64,000 nucleotides of DNA, taken from NCBI RefSeq assembly GCF_000969885.1, contig NZ_CP009501.1, positions 1,922,001-1,986,000 on the forward strand. Reading direction: 5' to 3'. The notes under the pieces are model-generated. The model saw only the letters and a list, made by a program, of their open reading frames with translations, was not told where the DNA came from and made no database searches. The first letter of the stretch is position 1; every line of letters begins with the position of its first letter. Position numbers and translations under genes: made by a program. Positions 33,905 through 42,529 of the stretch are shown here, piece after piece. The DNA is from Methanosarcina thermophila TM-1. Its GTDB lineage: Archaea; Halobacteriota; Methanosarcinia; Methanosarcinales; Methanosarcinaceae.

Positions 33905-34882
33905 TCATTTAACCCGAGCCCGAGCAGGTTTCCGGCTGCATATTATAAGTTCAGCATCTTCTGCTTCCCGCACATCCACGGACTCTTCTATGAAGTGTTT
34001 TTTCGTAGTTTTCTCAGCGATTATGTATTCACACTTATAGTCATCCTTAGGTTGGGGTTCCACAGGGTCCGTTATAACAACGGGGGGTTGTCTTTGAGGG
34101 AATGAGGATCTTGAGTACTGCTGCCCTAGAGGTTCTCTAATCAATGGCTGCTGTCTTACAGCACCTTTAAGCCGTCTTTTATCCCCGCTTTCTGCAATAA
34201 TATATTCGCACTTTGTTTCAACCTCTTCTCTGTCAAGTTCTGCTGGCTCTATCTCTTTGAGTTTCAGCTGAACCTTTGCATTTGTGCCCGGAAGAGAGGC
34301 AGGTGCTTCCCTGAATTCACCTACTCTGTATGTCGGGTTTTCTTTTCGGAACTCAGGCTTTTGCTTGAGCTTTCTGGAAAGAGGTGGAAGGTCCAAAGGG
34401 TCCTCAGGGAGGGCGAGAGCAATGGAAGGCGAAGCAACAGAAGGTGGAACTACTGACGCAGCAACTTTCGCGTCCTCTAGCTGTTTAGTGAGATTTTCGA
34501 TCTGTGTTTCCATTTTCTTTATAAGCGTTTTCTGGTCTAGTAATTCGCGGACAAGCCCATCCTGAATGCTCGCAAGTTCCTTTAGCTTCCGGTCAGTTGC
34601 TTCCGATTCGTTTTCCCCAGATACTTTCAATTCCATTCTTAATTCATTAAGTATTGAGGCTTTGAGCAAAGCAGGGTTAGGGATTCCCATAAGCTCTGTC
34701 CTGATTTCGGAAAGAACAAGATCCTTGATAGATTCATGATCGGAAACGTTTTCCATTTCGGCCCGCAGTTCATTGAGAACCGAAACCTTTATCGACTTCT
34801 TGAGAGTCTCGAGTTCCTCGTAGGTTATTGACAGTCGCCTTTTAAGCGGTGTATTATGCACATCCCTCTGTCCAGTTCTCAT
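33905..34882 (-). CDS. uncharacterised coiled-coil protein heading the condensin operon
   Basis: A 325-residue protein I cannot assign. The N-terminal half is strongly helical and charged, with repeated LNELRAEM / LSEIRTEL / LNELRMEL heptad-like units (about residues 32-85) and a coiled coil (about 95-145). A Pro-rich linker follows, then a motif that occurs twice, KCEYIIAE (about 221-228 and 285-292), each followed by basic residues. No signal peptide or membrane segment. The ATG at 34882 follows AGAGGT; a TTG at 34948 also opens the frame. Its position 52 bases before smc, on the same strand, suggests a role with the SMC-ScpA-ScpB complex; this is inference. Confidence 0.75.
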   Translation of the reverse strand: MRTGQRDVHNTPLKRRLSITYEELETLKKSIKVSVLNELRAEMENVSDHESIKDLVLSEIRTELMGIPNPALLKASILNELRMELKVSGENESEATDRKLKELASIQDGLVRELLDQKTLIKKMETQIENLTKQLEDAKVAASVVPPSVASPSIALALPEDPLDLPPLSRKLKQKPEFRKENPTYRVGEFREAPASLPGTNAKVQLKLKEIEPAELDREEVETKCEYIIAESGDKRRLKGAVRQQPLIREPLGQQYSRSSFPQRQPPVVITDPVEPQPKDDYKCEYIIAEKTTKKHFIEESVDVREAEDAELIICSRKPARARVK

Positions 34883-35475
34883 TAAAATACCTCTTATAAT
34901 AAATTCGGGTTCCGATTTCCTGATTGCCTGAAATTTTCTGGGGGGCAAAGCAAATCAGCACAATTATAATTAAATCGATTAGATCATAGAAATTTAAATA
35001 ATATGTACAAAGTACATGTAATCTTACTTTAAATATATATGGTAATCGAAAGTATTATTGTGGCTTTATAGAACTCTTCTTTAAGTAAGAATAGAATATT
35101 TTTTACTTAAATTTAAGGAAATATTTCGCATAAACCATCTGAAAGCACAGGCAAAAATATAGAAATAAGTCTTGGAAATGAAAAGGTTCTTTCCAGGGAA
35201 AAAGAGAGAATAAATCAGAAAAATAATTTGGATAAATAATTTTCGATATATGCATTAAGAAATCAGTATAGAGAAACGGAGGAATCTCACGCTTCCTGAA
35301 AAGCCGGATAAGAATAACGTTAACGTTCAAACCTGAGTAAGATTCACAGTGTAAGGTTCAGAGAAAAAGGTATCAATACTGCAAAATAGGGGAATGAAAC
35401 CTAGGCTTAACTCAAAAATAAAATGAGTTAAAGAACTGGATTTCAGTCGGGGTTGAAAATATTTAAAGGGAAGTG
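34883..35475. other. AT-rich upstream region of the condensin operon
   Basis: About 590 bases. It includes the operon promoter (AATAATATGTACAAAG and AATATATATGG stretches near 35000-35040) and no gene with coding support. A 75-codon frame at 35103-35330 is Phe/Leu-rich with no ribosome-binding site. Confidence 0.4.
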
Positions 35476-35712
35476 TTAGTTAATGGACGAAAAGGAATCC
35501 TTGAAACCCAGTACGCTCTCCCGTGATTGAACTTTGGAAAATGTACATTCCATTTCCGCAGCAGTTCTGTTAACAACAGAACCATGAGTTCCGGTACTTT
35601 CAAGGAAAGAATGAACCTCGTCAAGTTCAGGCTCATGGAAATGATCCATTTCAATTATATCCATAATAACACTCAACACGTTTTTGTGTAAGTGATTAGT
35701 AATTCGGGTCAT
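35476..35712 (-). CDS. possible small protein (78 aa), unrecognised
   Basis: A 78-codon frame beginning MTRITNHLHKNVLSVIMDII and continuing through acidic HEPELDEVHSFLES to GFKDSFSSIN. Amino-acid usage is more protein-like than the surrounding frames, but there is no good ribosome-binding site before the ATG. Two consensus TTTATATA boxes lie upstream on the same strand (35795-35802 and 35851-35858), which supports a transcript here. It could equally be the 5' part of an RNA gene. Confidence 0.35.
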   Translation of the reverse strand: MTRITNHLHKNVLSVIMDIIEMDHFHEPELDEVHSFLESTGTHGSVVNRTAAEMECTFSKVQSRESVLGFKDSFSSIN

Positions 35713-35794
35713 CGGGAATAAACACTATGTACCTGATATTAATAATTTGCGGTAAAAGCAGGATACTTTGGAAAAGAGAAAACATGCATATTAA

Positions 35795-35858
35795 TATATA
35801 AATGTTACGCTCTTGAAAAAAACTTGTCTTTCATAAAACAGTTTAAAAAATATATAAA
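35795..35858 (-). promoter_or_regulatory. two consensus TATA boxes
   Basis: Minus-strand TTTATATA occurs at 35795-35802 and 35851-35858, between the feoB stop and the 78-codon frame. Neither can drive feoB, which ends at 35933 and points the same way, so they mark a separate leftward transcription unit. Confidence 0.5.
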
Positions 35859-35932
35859 GGAAGAATGCTGCTTTTTTAACACCAGTAAGAACAGGAAAAA
35901 CTCTAAAGCTGCGAATAAAAGGGAAAAAGAAG

Positions 35933-37912
35933 TTAAAGGAAAAAAGGACCAAAAATCCGTATGAGGATACCCATACAGAGAGCCAGTAATATTGTAAAGG
36001 AAACTATCAGAGCAGTATCCTTTGTTCCAAGCTCGTGCTTCAGTACTGCAATTGTTGCCACACAGGGAATATAGATGGTTGTAATTACAGCAAACTGGTA
36101 CATCTGAACAGGGGTTAATACAGCTGCAAAGTTAGCTGTACCTGCAAGTACGGCAAGGATCTGAAGAGCCATTTCTTTTCGAAGGATTCCAAAGACCAGA
36201 GCTGTTACCGCAAATGATGGAAGCCCCAACAGACCTACAGATATGGGCTCGACAAAGTCCTGAAAGATGGAAAGAAGTCCAAGGGCATCAGCAACTCCTA
36301 GAAAAGCACTTCCGATGAGCAGAAGTGGAAAAGCAATGTAGACAAACTCTCGGCTCTTCATCCATGTTTTCTTGATGGTAGATTTCAGTCCAGGTTTCCT
36401 GAGAGGAGTCATTTCCATGATAAACCCACTTCTCTGACCTGGAAGACCTCTTCCCAGAATCCATCCCAGGCTGACAATGATAAACATCTCAAGAATATAT
36501 ATTGAAACTGCAGGCCAGAAGCCTACGAATGTTCCTACAAGCCCAAGGATGATAACCGTTCTTGCAGAGCAGGGAACAAGGGAAATAAGAACGGAAGCAA
36601 TTCTCTTTTCCCGCCGTGTACCAAGAGCATGCACTGCCATAATTGCAGGAACATTGCAGCCAAAGCCAAGAACAAGAGGGATTACGGCTCTTCCATGAAG
36701 CCCGAGCTTGTGCGCGAGATTATCCAGCAGAAAAGCTGCCCTGGTAAGATAGCCCGAATCTTCGAATATGGAAAGAATGGCGTAAAAGACTGCAATATAA
36801 GGGATTGCAATCGCAAATCCGGCTTCTACCCCCCTGAGAGAATACATGATCAGGTTTCTCAGAATAGGTGACATATCTGAAGTTAAGGCTTCGGCAGGCT
36901 GGATCACGTAAGGCTCAAAGACTTCATCTACAATCCAGGTTTCAAGGAAACCTCCTACCCGAAAAACAAGAAGGAAAGTAAGGAGCAGGGAAGATATAAG
37001 TACAGCAATTCCAAAGTGAGGGGAGGTAAGGATAACATCTATTTTATCCCTCAAACTTTTTTTAGGTGCGAACCTTGAAACCACGCTGTCCACAATATAT
37101 CCGGCTTCCCCATAAAGATCTCTTGCAACAGTTTCAGGCACCGAAATTCCATGTTCTTTCTCCAGATTCTGCCTTAATCTCCGGGCAAAAGAGAGCAGCG
37201 CGTTAGCTTCAGGTGGCATACAGCAGAGTTCTACAAACTCCGCATCATCCAGAAGAGATGCTGTTTTTACGATTGGAGGAACATCGGGAAAAGCATAGTC
37301 CAGGCTGGAAAGAGCCTGGCGGATCAACGGGCTGTATCCTACCCTGTGATGTTCCTGAGTCTTACCCTGTTCTTCAAGGGCTACAAGCATTACGTCATCG
37401 AGTCCTACCCCCCAGGTAGCTACAGTTGGCACTACAGGCAAACCAAGCAGTTCAGAGAGTCCGTCAGCATCAACGAGAATCCCAAGGTCTGCAGCCAGAT
37501 CCACCTGATTTAACGCAATAACCATAGGAATATCGAGTTCTAGAAGCTGAAGGGTCAGGTACAGATTCCTCTCAAGCCTGCTCGCATCAACGACATTAAC
37601 GATAATATCTGGCCGCTCCTCAATCAGAAATCTCTTGGTTACCTTCTCGTCTTCGTTTGTAGTCCCAAGGGAGTAAATGCCTGGCAGGTCAACAACTTCA
37701 ATAGTCTTCCCTTTGGCTTTTACAATTCCTCTCTTAAGTGCAACTGTCGTGCCAGGATAATTCGAGACTTCAACACCTACCCCGGTAAGCCTGCTAAAAA
37801 AAACGCTTTTTCCAACGCTTGGATTCCCTATGAAAGCAATTGTCATATCATAGGGACCTTTGTTCTTATCTCCACTTTCGGAAGTGCAACATGAGCTGGA
37901 AATTCCGATCAC
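35933..37912 (-). CDS. feoB: ferrous iron transporter FeoB
   Basis: A 659-residue Fe(II) permease. The N-terminal G domain has GNPSVGKS (about residues 29-36), the switch region SNYPGTT, DLPGIYS and NQVD; a helical insertion domain leads to a membrane region with about ten segments, including the Gate motif VLGFGCNVPAIM and its repeat. The GTG start follows AGGAGGT very closely, and a MTIAFIGN start 22 codons in is an alternative. The N-terminal extension holds a CC pair (SSSCCTSES). It lies 48 bases after a DtxR-type repressor gene on the same strand and is probably iron-repressed. Confidence 0.95.
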   Translation of the reverse strand: MIGISSSCCTSESGDKNKGPYDMTIAFIGNPSVGKSVFFSRLTGVGVEVSNYPGTTVALKRGIVKAKGKTIEVVDLPGIYSLGTTNEDEKVTKRFLIEERPDIIVNVVDASRLERNLYLTLQLLELDIPMVIALNQVDLAADLGILVDADGLSELLGLPVVPTVATWGVGLDDVMLVALEEQGKTQEHHRVGYSPLIRQALSSLDYAFPDVPPIVKTASLLDDAEFVELCCMPPEANALLSFARRLRQNLEKEHGISVPETVARDLYGEAGYIVDSVVSRFAPKKSLRDKIDVILTSPHFGIAVLISSLLLTFLLVFRVGGFLETWIVDEVFEPYVIQPAEALTSDMSPILRNLIMYSLRGVEAGFAIAIPYIAVFYAILSIFEDSGYLTRAAFLLDNLAHKLGLHGRAVIPLVLGFGCNVPAIMAVHALGTRREKRIASVLISLVPCSARTVIILGLVGTFVGFWPAVSIYILEMFIIVSLGWILGRGLPGQRSGFIMEMTPLRKPGLKSTIKKTWMKSREFVYIAFPLLLIGSAFLGVADALGLLSIFQDFVEPISVGLLGLPSFAVTALVFGILRKEMALQILAVLAGTANFAAVLTPVQMYQFAVITTIYIPCVATIAVLKHELGTKDTALIVSFTILLALCMGILIRIFGPFFL

Positions 37913-37960
37913 ACCTCCTGTTATTCAGCTTTTTGTCATTAGTATGCCTTCTCTGCGTTT

Positions 37961-38626
37961 TTACACGCTTTTGCTTTTAGGAGATACGAAAATTTTCTTT
38001 GCAATGTCTCTTCCAAGGGCAATTTCTGATCCTACTGCCATGACCGAGATACAACCCTGTTTTTGCTTGCGCCTTACCTCAATATCTTCTCCGGTAAGAA
38101 TACCGAGGGAGATCAGACGTTCCTTTGTTTCCTTGGGGAGGGCTACCCGCGCTACTTTACCTGAACTTCCCTCTTCCATCTCGTCAAGTGGGATGAACTT
38201 CTCATCTCGTCTGATGTTATTTTTGTCAAGATTGATAGGGTTTCCATCAGGGCAGTACTCTGGACTTCCAAGGAACTTGTAGAGCCTCTCAAGTACGGCA
38301 TCAGATACTGCATGCTCAAGCTCGCAAGCTTCTTTATGGGCATCCCTCCTATCGAAATCCAGGACGTCAACCAGGAAAGTTTCAAGCACCTGATGCTTTC
38401 TTTTAATCTTAATAGCCTGGTCAGTTCCTTTTTCGGTCAATTCGACTCCTTGATAAGGTGTATACTCCACAAGTCCCGAAGAATATAACTTTTTTATCAT
38501 CTCCGTCACGCTCGGCGGAGATACATTGAGTTCTTCAGAGATCTGTTTGGTCTTTGCAGGTCCCTTGTTCTTTCTAATAAGATAGAGGATAGTCTCAAGA
38601 TATTCTTCAAATCTATCAATGTTCAT
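37961..38626 (-). CDS. iron-dependent DtxR/MntR-family repressor with FeoA-like domain
   Basis: A 221-residue metalloregulator. The winged helix is at residues 1-65 (EYLETILYLIRKNKGPAKTKQISEELNVSPPSVTEMIKKL), the dimerisation and metal-binding domain follows (RKHQVLETFLVDVLDFD, EACELEHAVSDAVLERL with Glu/His ligands), and a C-terminal FeoA/SH3-like domain is at about 150-215. Fe(II) probably acts as corepressor, since feoB follows directly. A palindrome TTAGG-ATAA-CCTAA 41 bases upstream of the start is the likely operator, giving autorepression of the repressor-feoB operon. GGTGGGAT precedes the ATG. Confidence 0.92.
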   Translation of the reverse strand: MNIDRFEEYLETILYLIRKNKGPAKTKQISEELNVSPPSVTEMIKKLYSSGLVEYTPYQGVELTEKGTDQAIKIKRKHQVLETFLVDVLDFDRRDAHKEACELEHAVSDAVLERLYKFLGSPEYCPDGNPINLDKNNIRRDEKFIPLDEMEEGSSGKVARVALPKETKERLISLGILTGEDIEVRRKQKQGCISVMAVGSEIALGRDIAKKIFVSPKSKSV

Positions 38627-38666
38627 TAATATCCCACCAACATATACCTGACTTTAGACCAGATAA

Positions 38667-38680
38667 TTAGGATAACCTAA
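38667..38680. promoter_or_regulatory. DtxR-type operator palindrome
   Basis: TTAGG-ATAA-CCTAA, a perfect 5+4+5 inverted repeat 41-54 bases upstream of the repressor gene. TTAGGnnnnCCTAA-like sites are typical for archaeal and bacterial DtxR/IdeR-family regulators. Its position near the promoter supports iron-dependent autorepression. Confidence 0.6.
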
Positions 38681-38818
38681 AAAAGGATACTGCTTGAATA
38701 AATAATTTTTGTTTCTGGCAGTTTACATCTATTTTAAATACTATACATCGAATCACTGCGGATTCTATTTTAAATTCTTAAGAAAAGAAAAATAGTAAAG
38801 ATCAGTCTCGGAAGAAAT

Positions 38819-39298
38819 TCAGGAATTGATCGATTTCAGAACAGCAACTTCATTACAATCCGGAAACTTGGGGCATTTCAGACAACCGGACCAGATCTTC
38901 CTGGGAAGGCTATTCTTATCTACAATCTTGAAGCCCAGAGTTTCGAAAAATTCAGGCACGTAAGTAAGTGCAAAAACTTCCTTCATGCCAAGATTTTCAG
39001 CATCCTCAAGGCAGGCTAAGACAAGCTTTGTACCTATTCCTTTTCTAGCACACTTGGGATTCACGGCAAGGGCAAGTATCTCTGCAAGGTCTTCCCATAC
39101 TACATGCAGGGCACAGCAACCCACAACCTCTCCGTCAATCTCACAGACGTAATAATCTCTGATATTTTCGTACATCTCACTCAGTGAGCGGGGGAGCATT
39201 AGCTCTTCCTTAGAATAAATATTGATGATCTGCTTCATTGCAACAACATCATCTACCCTGGCTTTCCTGATCAATTCGCGTTTCCTCTTAGGTGACAT
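38819..39298 (-). CDS. GNAT N-acetyltransferase, N-acetylglutamate-synthase-like
   Basis: A 159-residue acetyltransferase. The GNAT core is visible as IRKARVDDVVAMKQII, YYVCEIDGEVVGCCALHV and the acetyl-CoA pyrophosphate loop VNPKCARKGIGTKLV (about residues 79-93). The C-terminal LPRKIWSGCLKCPKFPDC segment, with its CxxC-x5-C cysteines, is characteristic of a short archaeal/bacterial branch annotated as amino-acid N-acetyltransferase (ArgA-like). Arginine biosynthesis is plausible, but no arg genes are adjacent. Confidence 0.75.
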   Translation of the reverse strand: MSPKRKRELIRKARVDDVVAMKQIINIYSKEELMLPRSLSEMYENIRDYYVCEIDGEVVGCCALHVVWEDLAEILALAVNPKCARKGIGTKLVLACLEDAENLGMKEVFALTYVPEFFETLGFKIVDKNSLPRKIWSGCLKCPKFPDCNEVAVLKSINS

Positions 39299-39439
39299 TT
39301 TATTTTTAATAGAATGGGCTGCACCGGCTTATATATAAAAATATACCGTGTCCTGCAATGGAATTACTCTCTACAGATAAAAAATTTTCCATAATTCGCA
39401 CGGAAATATTTTATAAAAAAGCAGATTAAAGGAAATTAG

Positions 39440-39514
39440 CGGGCGCGAAGGGATTTGAACCCCCGATTTACAGCTTAGGAGGCTGCCGCCATATCCTGGC
39501 TAGGCCACGCGCCC
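39440..39514 (-). tRNA. tRNA-Arg (anticodon CCU)
   Basis: Minus-strand cloverleaf: acceptor GGGCGCG/CGCGCCC, D arm GCCTAGCCAGGATATGGC, anticodon stem GCAGC/GCTGT with loop CTCCTAA (anticodon CCU, reads AGG), T arm GGGGG-TTCAAAT-CCCTT, discriminator G. CCA is not encoded. No intron. Confidence 0.95.
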
Positions 39515-40121
39515 ATAGAGCGTTTTCTGAAGAATACAATCTAGCATCTGCCTGCTGAATTTGTATCCCCAGGTGAAGTATCCATAATACCGGCATAAGA
39601 TATATATCAAATTATCGCTCTGGAGGGAGAAAAATAAGCCAATAAAATAAGAGTTGATTCTTCAGGAAAGTTTTAAATCCAATGTAAACCATTAAACCTA
39701 ACAAGGTTAACAATGCCTTAGATCCCAATCGCTTTCACTTTCATAAGTTGGGAATTGGCGCTTATGGAGCTATCGTTATAAGGCTGACAGAACTACCAAA
39801 ATTCCCGGTTTCTATCAGCACCACAGACGCTGTTAGTCAATTTCGATTTAATTAATTCACATAAGTATCGTGAGTCATCAGTTAACTAAGTATCGTGGTC
39901 TTCATCAGTTCACATACGTGTAGATCAGTTATATTTCTATATTAGTTTGGAATTCCATCAGTTAGGCTCAATCTATGCTAATTATTGTCTATGTCTTTAT
40001 TACTAGCTTTTAACTTCACCGAATTATCTTGATTGCCAATTTTGAGGCAGAAAAGCTTTGAAAGATCCGAAAAAGGCGAGAAATATTGAAAAACCGAGTA
40101 AAAATATTAAGAGGAAAAAGT
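39515..40121. other. long bioY upstream region
   Basis: About 600 bases with no supported gene. It holds a BirA-type operator at 39682-39713. An imperfect direct repeat AAGTATCGTG...TCATCAGTT lies at 39863-39884 and 39888-39911, and CATAAG/CTTATG can pair at 39742-39766. If transcription starts near the operator, bioY has a leader of roughly 400 bases. Confidence 0.5.
39682..39713 (+). promoter_or_regulatory. BirA-type biotin operator
   Basis: ATGTAAACC (39682-39690), a 14-base spacer and GGTTAACAA (39705-39713) match the known biotin-repressor consensus TTGTAAACC-N14/15-GGTTTACAA with one difference per half-site. It overlaps TTTTAAAT (39671), a plausible TATA element. The downstream gene is the biotin transporter bioY. 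Confidence 0.6.
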
Positions 40122-40685
40122 GTGCATACAAAAAACAACGATTCCTATTTCACTCATACTCCTGAGCTCAGGATGATGGTTTTCGCATCCCTTTTTGCGG
40201 CATTGACTGCTGCAGGAGCTTACATACAGATTCCTGTACCCTTCTCTCCTGTCCCTGTTACACTGCAGGTTTTCTTTGTCCTGCTTGCCGGAAGCATGTT
40301 GAAAAGCAAATGGGGAGGCTTGAGCATGATAGTGTATACCTTGCTCGGCATAGCAGGGCTTCCTGTGTTTGCAGGAGGTACTTCCGGAATGGGAGTGCTC
40401 CTCGGGCCAACAGGCGGATATATAATCGGCTTCATCCTGGCAGCTTATATAATAGGAAAGCTTTCAGAAAAGGTTGAAAGCGCTGGCAAATCCAGCTTCT
40501 TCGTTAATGCGCTTAACATGAGCACAGCAATCTTCGTTATCTATGCCTGCGGGTATATTCAATTGATGCTTGTAGCTGAAATTGATCCCAGAACAGCCTT
40601 TATTCTTGGTGTCATTCCATTTCTGCCTGGAGAAGTCGTAAAAACTGCAGTTGCGGCATATATTGCTTCAACTTATGATCTTTAA
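40122..40685 (+). CDS. bioY: biotin transporter substrate-binding subunit BioY
   Basis: A 187-residue membrane S component of an ECF transporter. Family blocks are LRMMVFASLFAALTAAGAYIQIP, PVPVTLQVFFVLLAG (about residues 46-60), GGLSMIVYTLLGIAGLPVFAGG and the C-terminal FLPGEVVKTAVAAYIAS. Six helices are expected; the substrate is biotin. The GTG at 40122 follows AAGAGG and is preferred; a TTG at 40086 also opens the frame. It precedes ecfA-ecfA-ecfT on the same strand, and a BirA-type site lies upstream. An 18-bp tandem duplication spans its stop codon (40675-40710). Confidence 0.9.
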   Translation: MHTKNNDSYFTHTPELRMMVFASLFAALTAAGAYIQIPVPFSPVPVTLQVFFVLLAGSMLKSKWGGLSMIVYTLLGIAGLPVFAGGTSGMGVLLGPTGGYIIGFILAAYIIGKLSEKVESAGKSSFFVNALNMSTAIFVIYACGYIQLMLVAEIDPRTAFILGVIPFLPGEVVKTAVAAYIASTYDL

Positions 40686-40710
40686 ACTCCCCATGATCTT
40701 TAAACTCCCC
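40675..40710 (+). repeat. 18-bp tandem duplication over the bioY stop
   Basis: ATGATCTTTAAACTCCCC occurs twice in perfect tandem (40675-40692 and 40693-40710). The first copy includes the bioY stop codon, so the event duplicated the gene's end without changing the protein. Confidence 0.85.
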
Positions 40711-40795
40711 ACTTCTAATTTTTTAAAAGGATTGAAGTTGAAAAGAAATCGAGTTTCCAGAAAATTTAAGACAAAAAATAAAATTTCGATTAAGC

Positions 40796-41620
40796 ATGAT
40801 CAGGCTTGAAAAAGTAAGTTATAGTTATCCTGATGGCACCCCTGCGCTTAAGAATATAAATCTGGATATAAAAAAAGGAGAATTTATAGGGGTAATAGGG
40901 AAAAATGGCAGCGGAAAATCCACACTTGCCCTCCTGATTAGCGGGCTTCTGAGACCTCAAACTGGCAGGGTAATGATAGGGGGAATGGATACCTGTGACC
41001 CCTCAAAACTTAAGGAAATCCGAAAGTTTGTGGGTATTGTTTTCCAGAATCCTGAAACTCAATTTGTGGGCAGGACAGTTGAAGAAGATCTAGCTTTCGG
41101 ACCAGAGAATCTCTGCCTTCCTCCTGTGGAAATCAGAAAATGTGTGGATATGGCGCTTGCTGAAACCAAGCTTGAAAAATACAGGTATCGATCTCCAAAA
41201 ACGCTGAGTGGAGGGCAGAGACAGTGTGCGGCTCTGGCAGGAGTTCTTGCAATGAAACCTGAATGCCTTATTTTTGATGAGGTAAGTTCCATGCTGGATC
41301 CAGAGTCCGGAATGGCTGTCCTCGAAACCATAAAAAAATTACATAAAAAAGGAAAAACAATTGTATATATTACTCATAATCTCGAAGAACTCCATGACGC
41401 TGATAGAATTCTTGTCATGGAAAAAGGTAGAGTAAGGCTTGATGGAGACCCTGAAAGCGTTTTTTCTGATACCTCCCTCCAGAGCCTGGGACTTGCCCTG
41501 CCTTCCCTGACTGAGCTCGCCATGAAACTGAGAATGCATGGAGTAACAATCCCCTGGGAAAAAACCTCTTCCCCGCAAAACTTTGCAGAGGAAATATGCC
41601 GATTATTCTTGAAAACGTAA
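40796..41620 (+). CDS. ecfA1: ECF transporter ATP-binding protein EcfA (first copy)
   Basis: A 274-residue ABC ATPase. Walker A GKNGSGKST (about residues 36-44), Q-loop VFQNPETQF, signature LSGGQRQCAALAG (about 137-149), Walker B LIFDEVSSMLDP and the switch His in YITHNLEEL. It pairs with the second EcfA to drive EcfT and the BioY subunit. It overlaps the next gene by 25 bases. The signature has Cys-Ala-Ala where QRVAIA is usual, a conservative change. Confidence 0.93.
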   Translation: MIRLEKVSYSYPDGTPALKNINLDIKKGEFIGVIGKNGSGKSTLALLISGLLRPQTGRVMIGGMDTCDPSKLKEIRKFVGIVFQNPETQFVGRTVEEDLAFGPENLCLPPVEIRKCVDMALAETKLEKYRYRSPKTLSGGQRQCAALAGVLAMKPECLIFDEVSSMLDPESGMAVLETIKKLHKKGKTIVYITHNLEELHDADRILVMEKGRVRLDGDPESVFSDTSLQSLGLALPSLTELAMKLRMHGVTIPWEKTSSPQNFAEEICRLFLKT

Positions 41621-42432
41621 GTTTCTCCTATTCCAGAAAGACCCCTCTGGAAACGCCTGCTTTAAGAAACATTAACCTGCGAATAGAGAAAGGAGAGTTT
41701 GTGGGAATACTGGGAGAAAAAGGTGCAGGGAAATCCACTCTCGCAAAACTTTTCAATGGTCTTTTAAAGCCGGAAACCGGAAAAATTCTCGTGGATGGGC
41801 TTGATCCCTCTTCAAAAGAGGCGAAACGCAGGATAGGAATGGTTTTTCAACAGGCTGCTGACCAGCTTTTTTGTAAGACGGTATATCAGGAAATAGCCTT
41901 CGGTCCTCTGAACTTCGGGTGCTCGAAGAAAGAAACCGAGGAAAGAGTATATGAGGCAATTGAGGCTGTTTCTCTTGATCAGACCATACTTACTCGAGAT
42001 CCTTTCAGCCTGAGTGGAGGAGAAATGCAGAGAGTTGCTCTCGCAAGTGCCCTTGCCCTCAGACCGGATTATCTGGTACTCGATGAACCCATAACAGGGC
42101 TTGATCCGGCTGGAAAAAAGGAAATTCTTGAGGCTCTCAAAAAAATAAAAGAGAGAGGGACTGCAGTTATAACGGTTACCCATAATCTCAAAGGGTTCTT
42201 CCCATTACTGGAAACAATCGTGCTCATGAAGGAGGGAAAAATAGTCTTTCAGGGCAGCCGGGAAAGCTACCTTGAGAAAGGGTGCATACCTCTTCCGCCT
42301 ATAGCCTCCATGATGAAAGAACTCAGAGCGAGAGGATTACCAGTAAACCCTGCAGCATTCACAGTTGAAGATGCTCTTGAAGAGATCCTGAAATTAAAAT
42401 CCGCTTTTGAAAAAGAGAATAATGGAAATTAG
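41596..42432 (+). CDS. ecfA2: ECF transporter ATP-binding protein EcfA (second copy)
   Basis: A 278-residue ABC ATPase. Walker A is GEKGAGKST (about residues 38-46), followed by Q-loop VFQQAADQLF, signature LSGGEMQRVALASAL, Walker B LVLDEPITGLDP and the switch TVTHNLKG. The two paralogous ATPases in tandem are the standard ECF module architecture, forming a heterodimer. Its start lies inside the end of the first copy, so the pair is translationally coupled. Downstream, ecfT begins 97 bases later. Confidence 0.93.
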   Translation: MPIILENVSFSYSRKTPLETPALRNINLRIEKGEFVGILGEKGAGKSTLAKLFNGLLKPETGKILVDGLDPSSKEAKRRIGMVFQQAADQLFCKTVYQEIAFGPLNFGCSKKETEERVYEAIEAVSLDQTILTRDPFSLSGGEMQRVALASALALRPDYLVLDEPITGLDPAGKKEILEALKKIKERGTAVITVTHNLKGFFPLLETIVLMKEGKIVFQGSRESYLEKGCIPLPPIASMMKELRARGLPVNPAAFTVEDALEEILKLKSAFEKENNGN

Positions 42433-42529
42433 AATGGGAAAAGTAATGAGAACTGAAACAAGAGGGATTGAAACGGAAAGAACCGGAAGAATTCCTGAAA
42501 AATGCTTTACAGGGGAAACGTGATGGAAT

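Noticed and set aside
39863-39911. Imperfect direct repeat in the bioY leader as a riboswitch
   Set aside because: No stable stem or known consensus; kept only as a note in the region entry.
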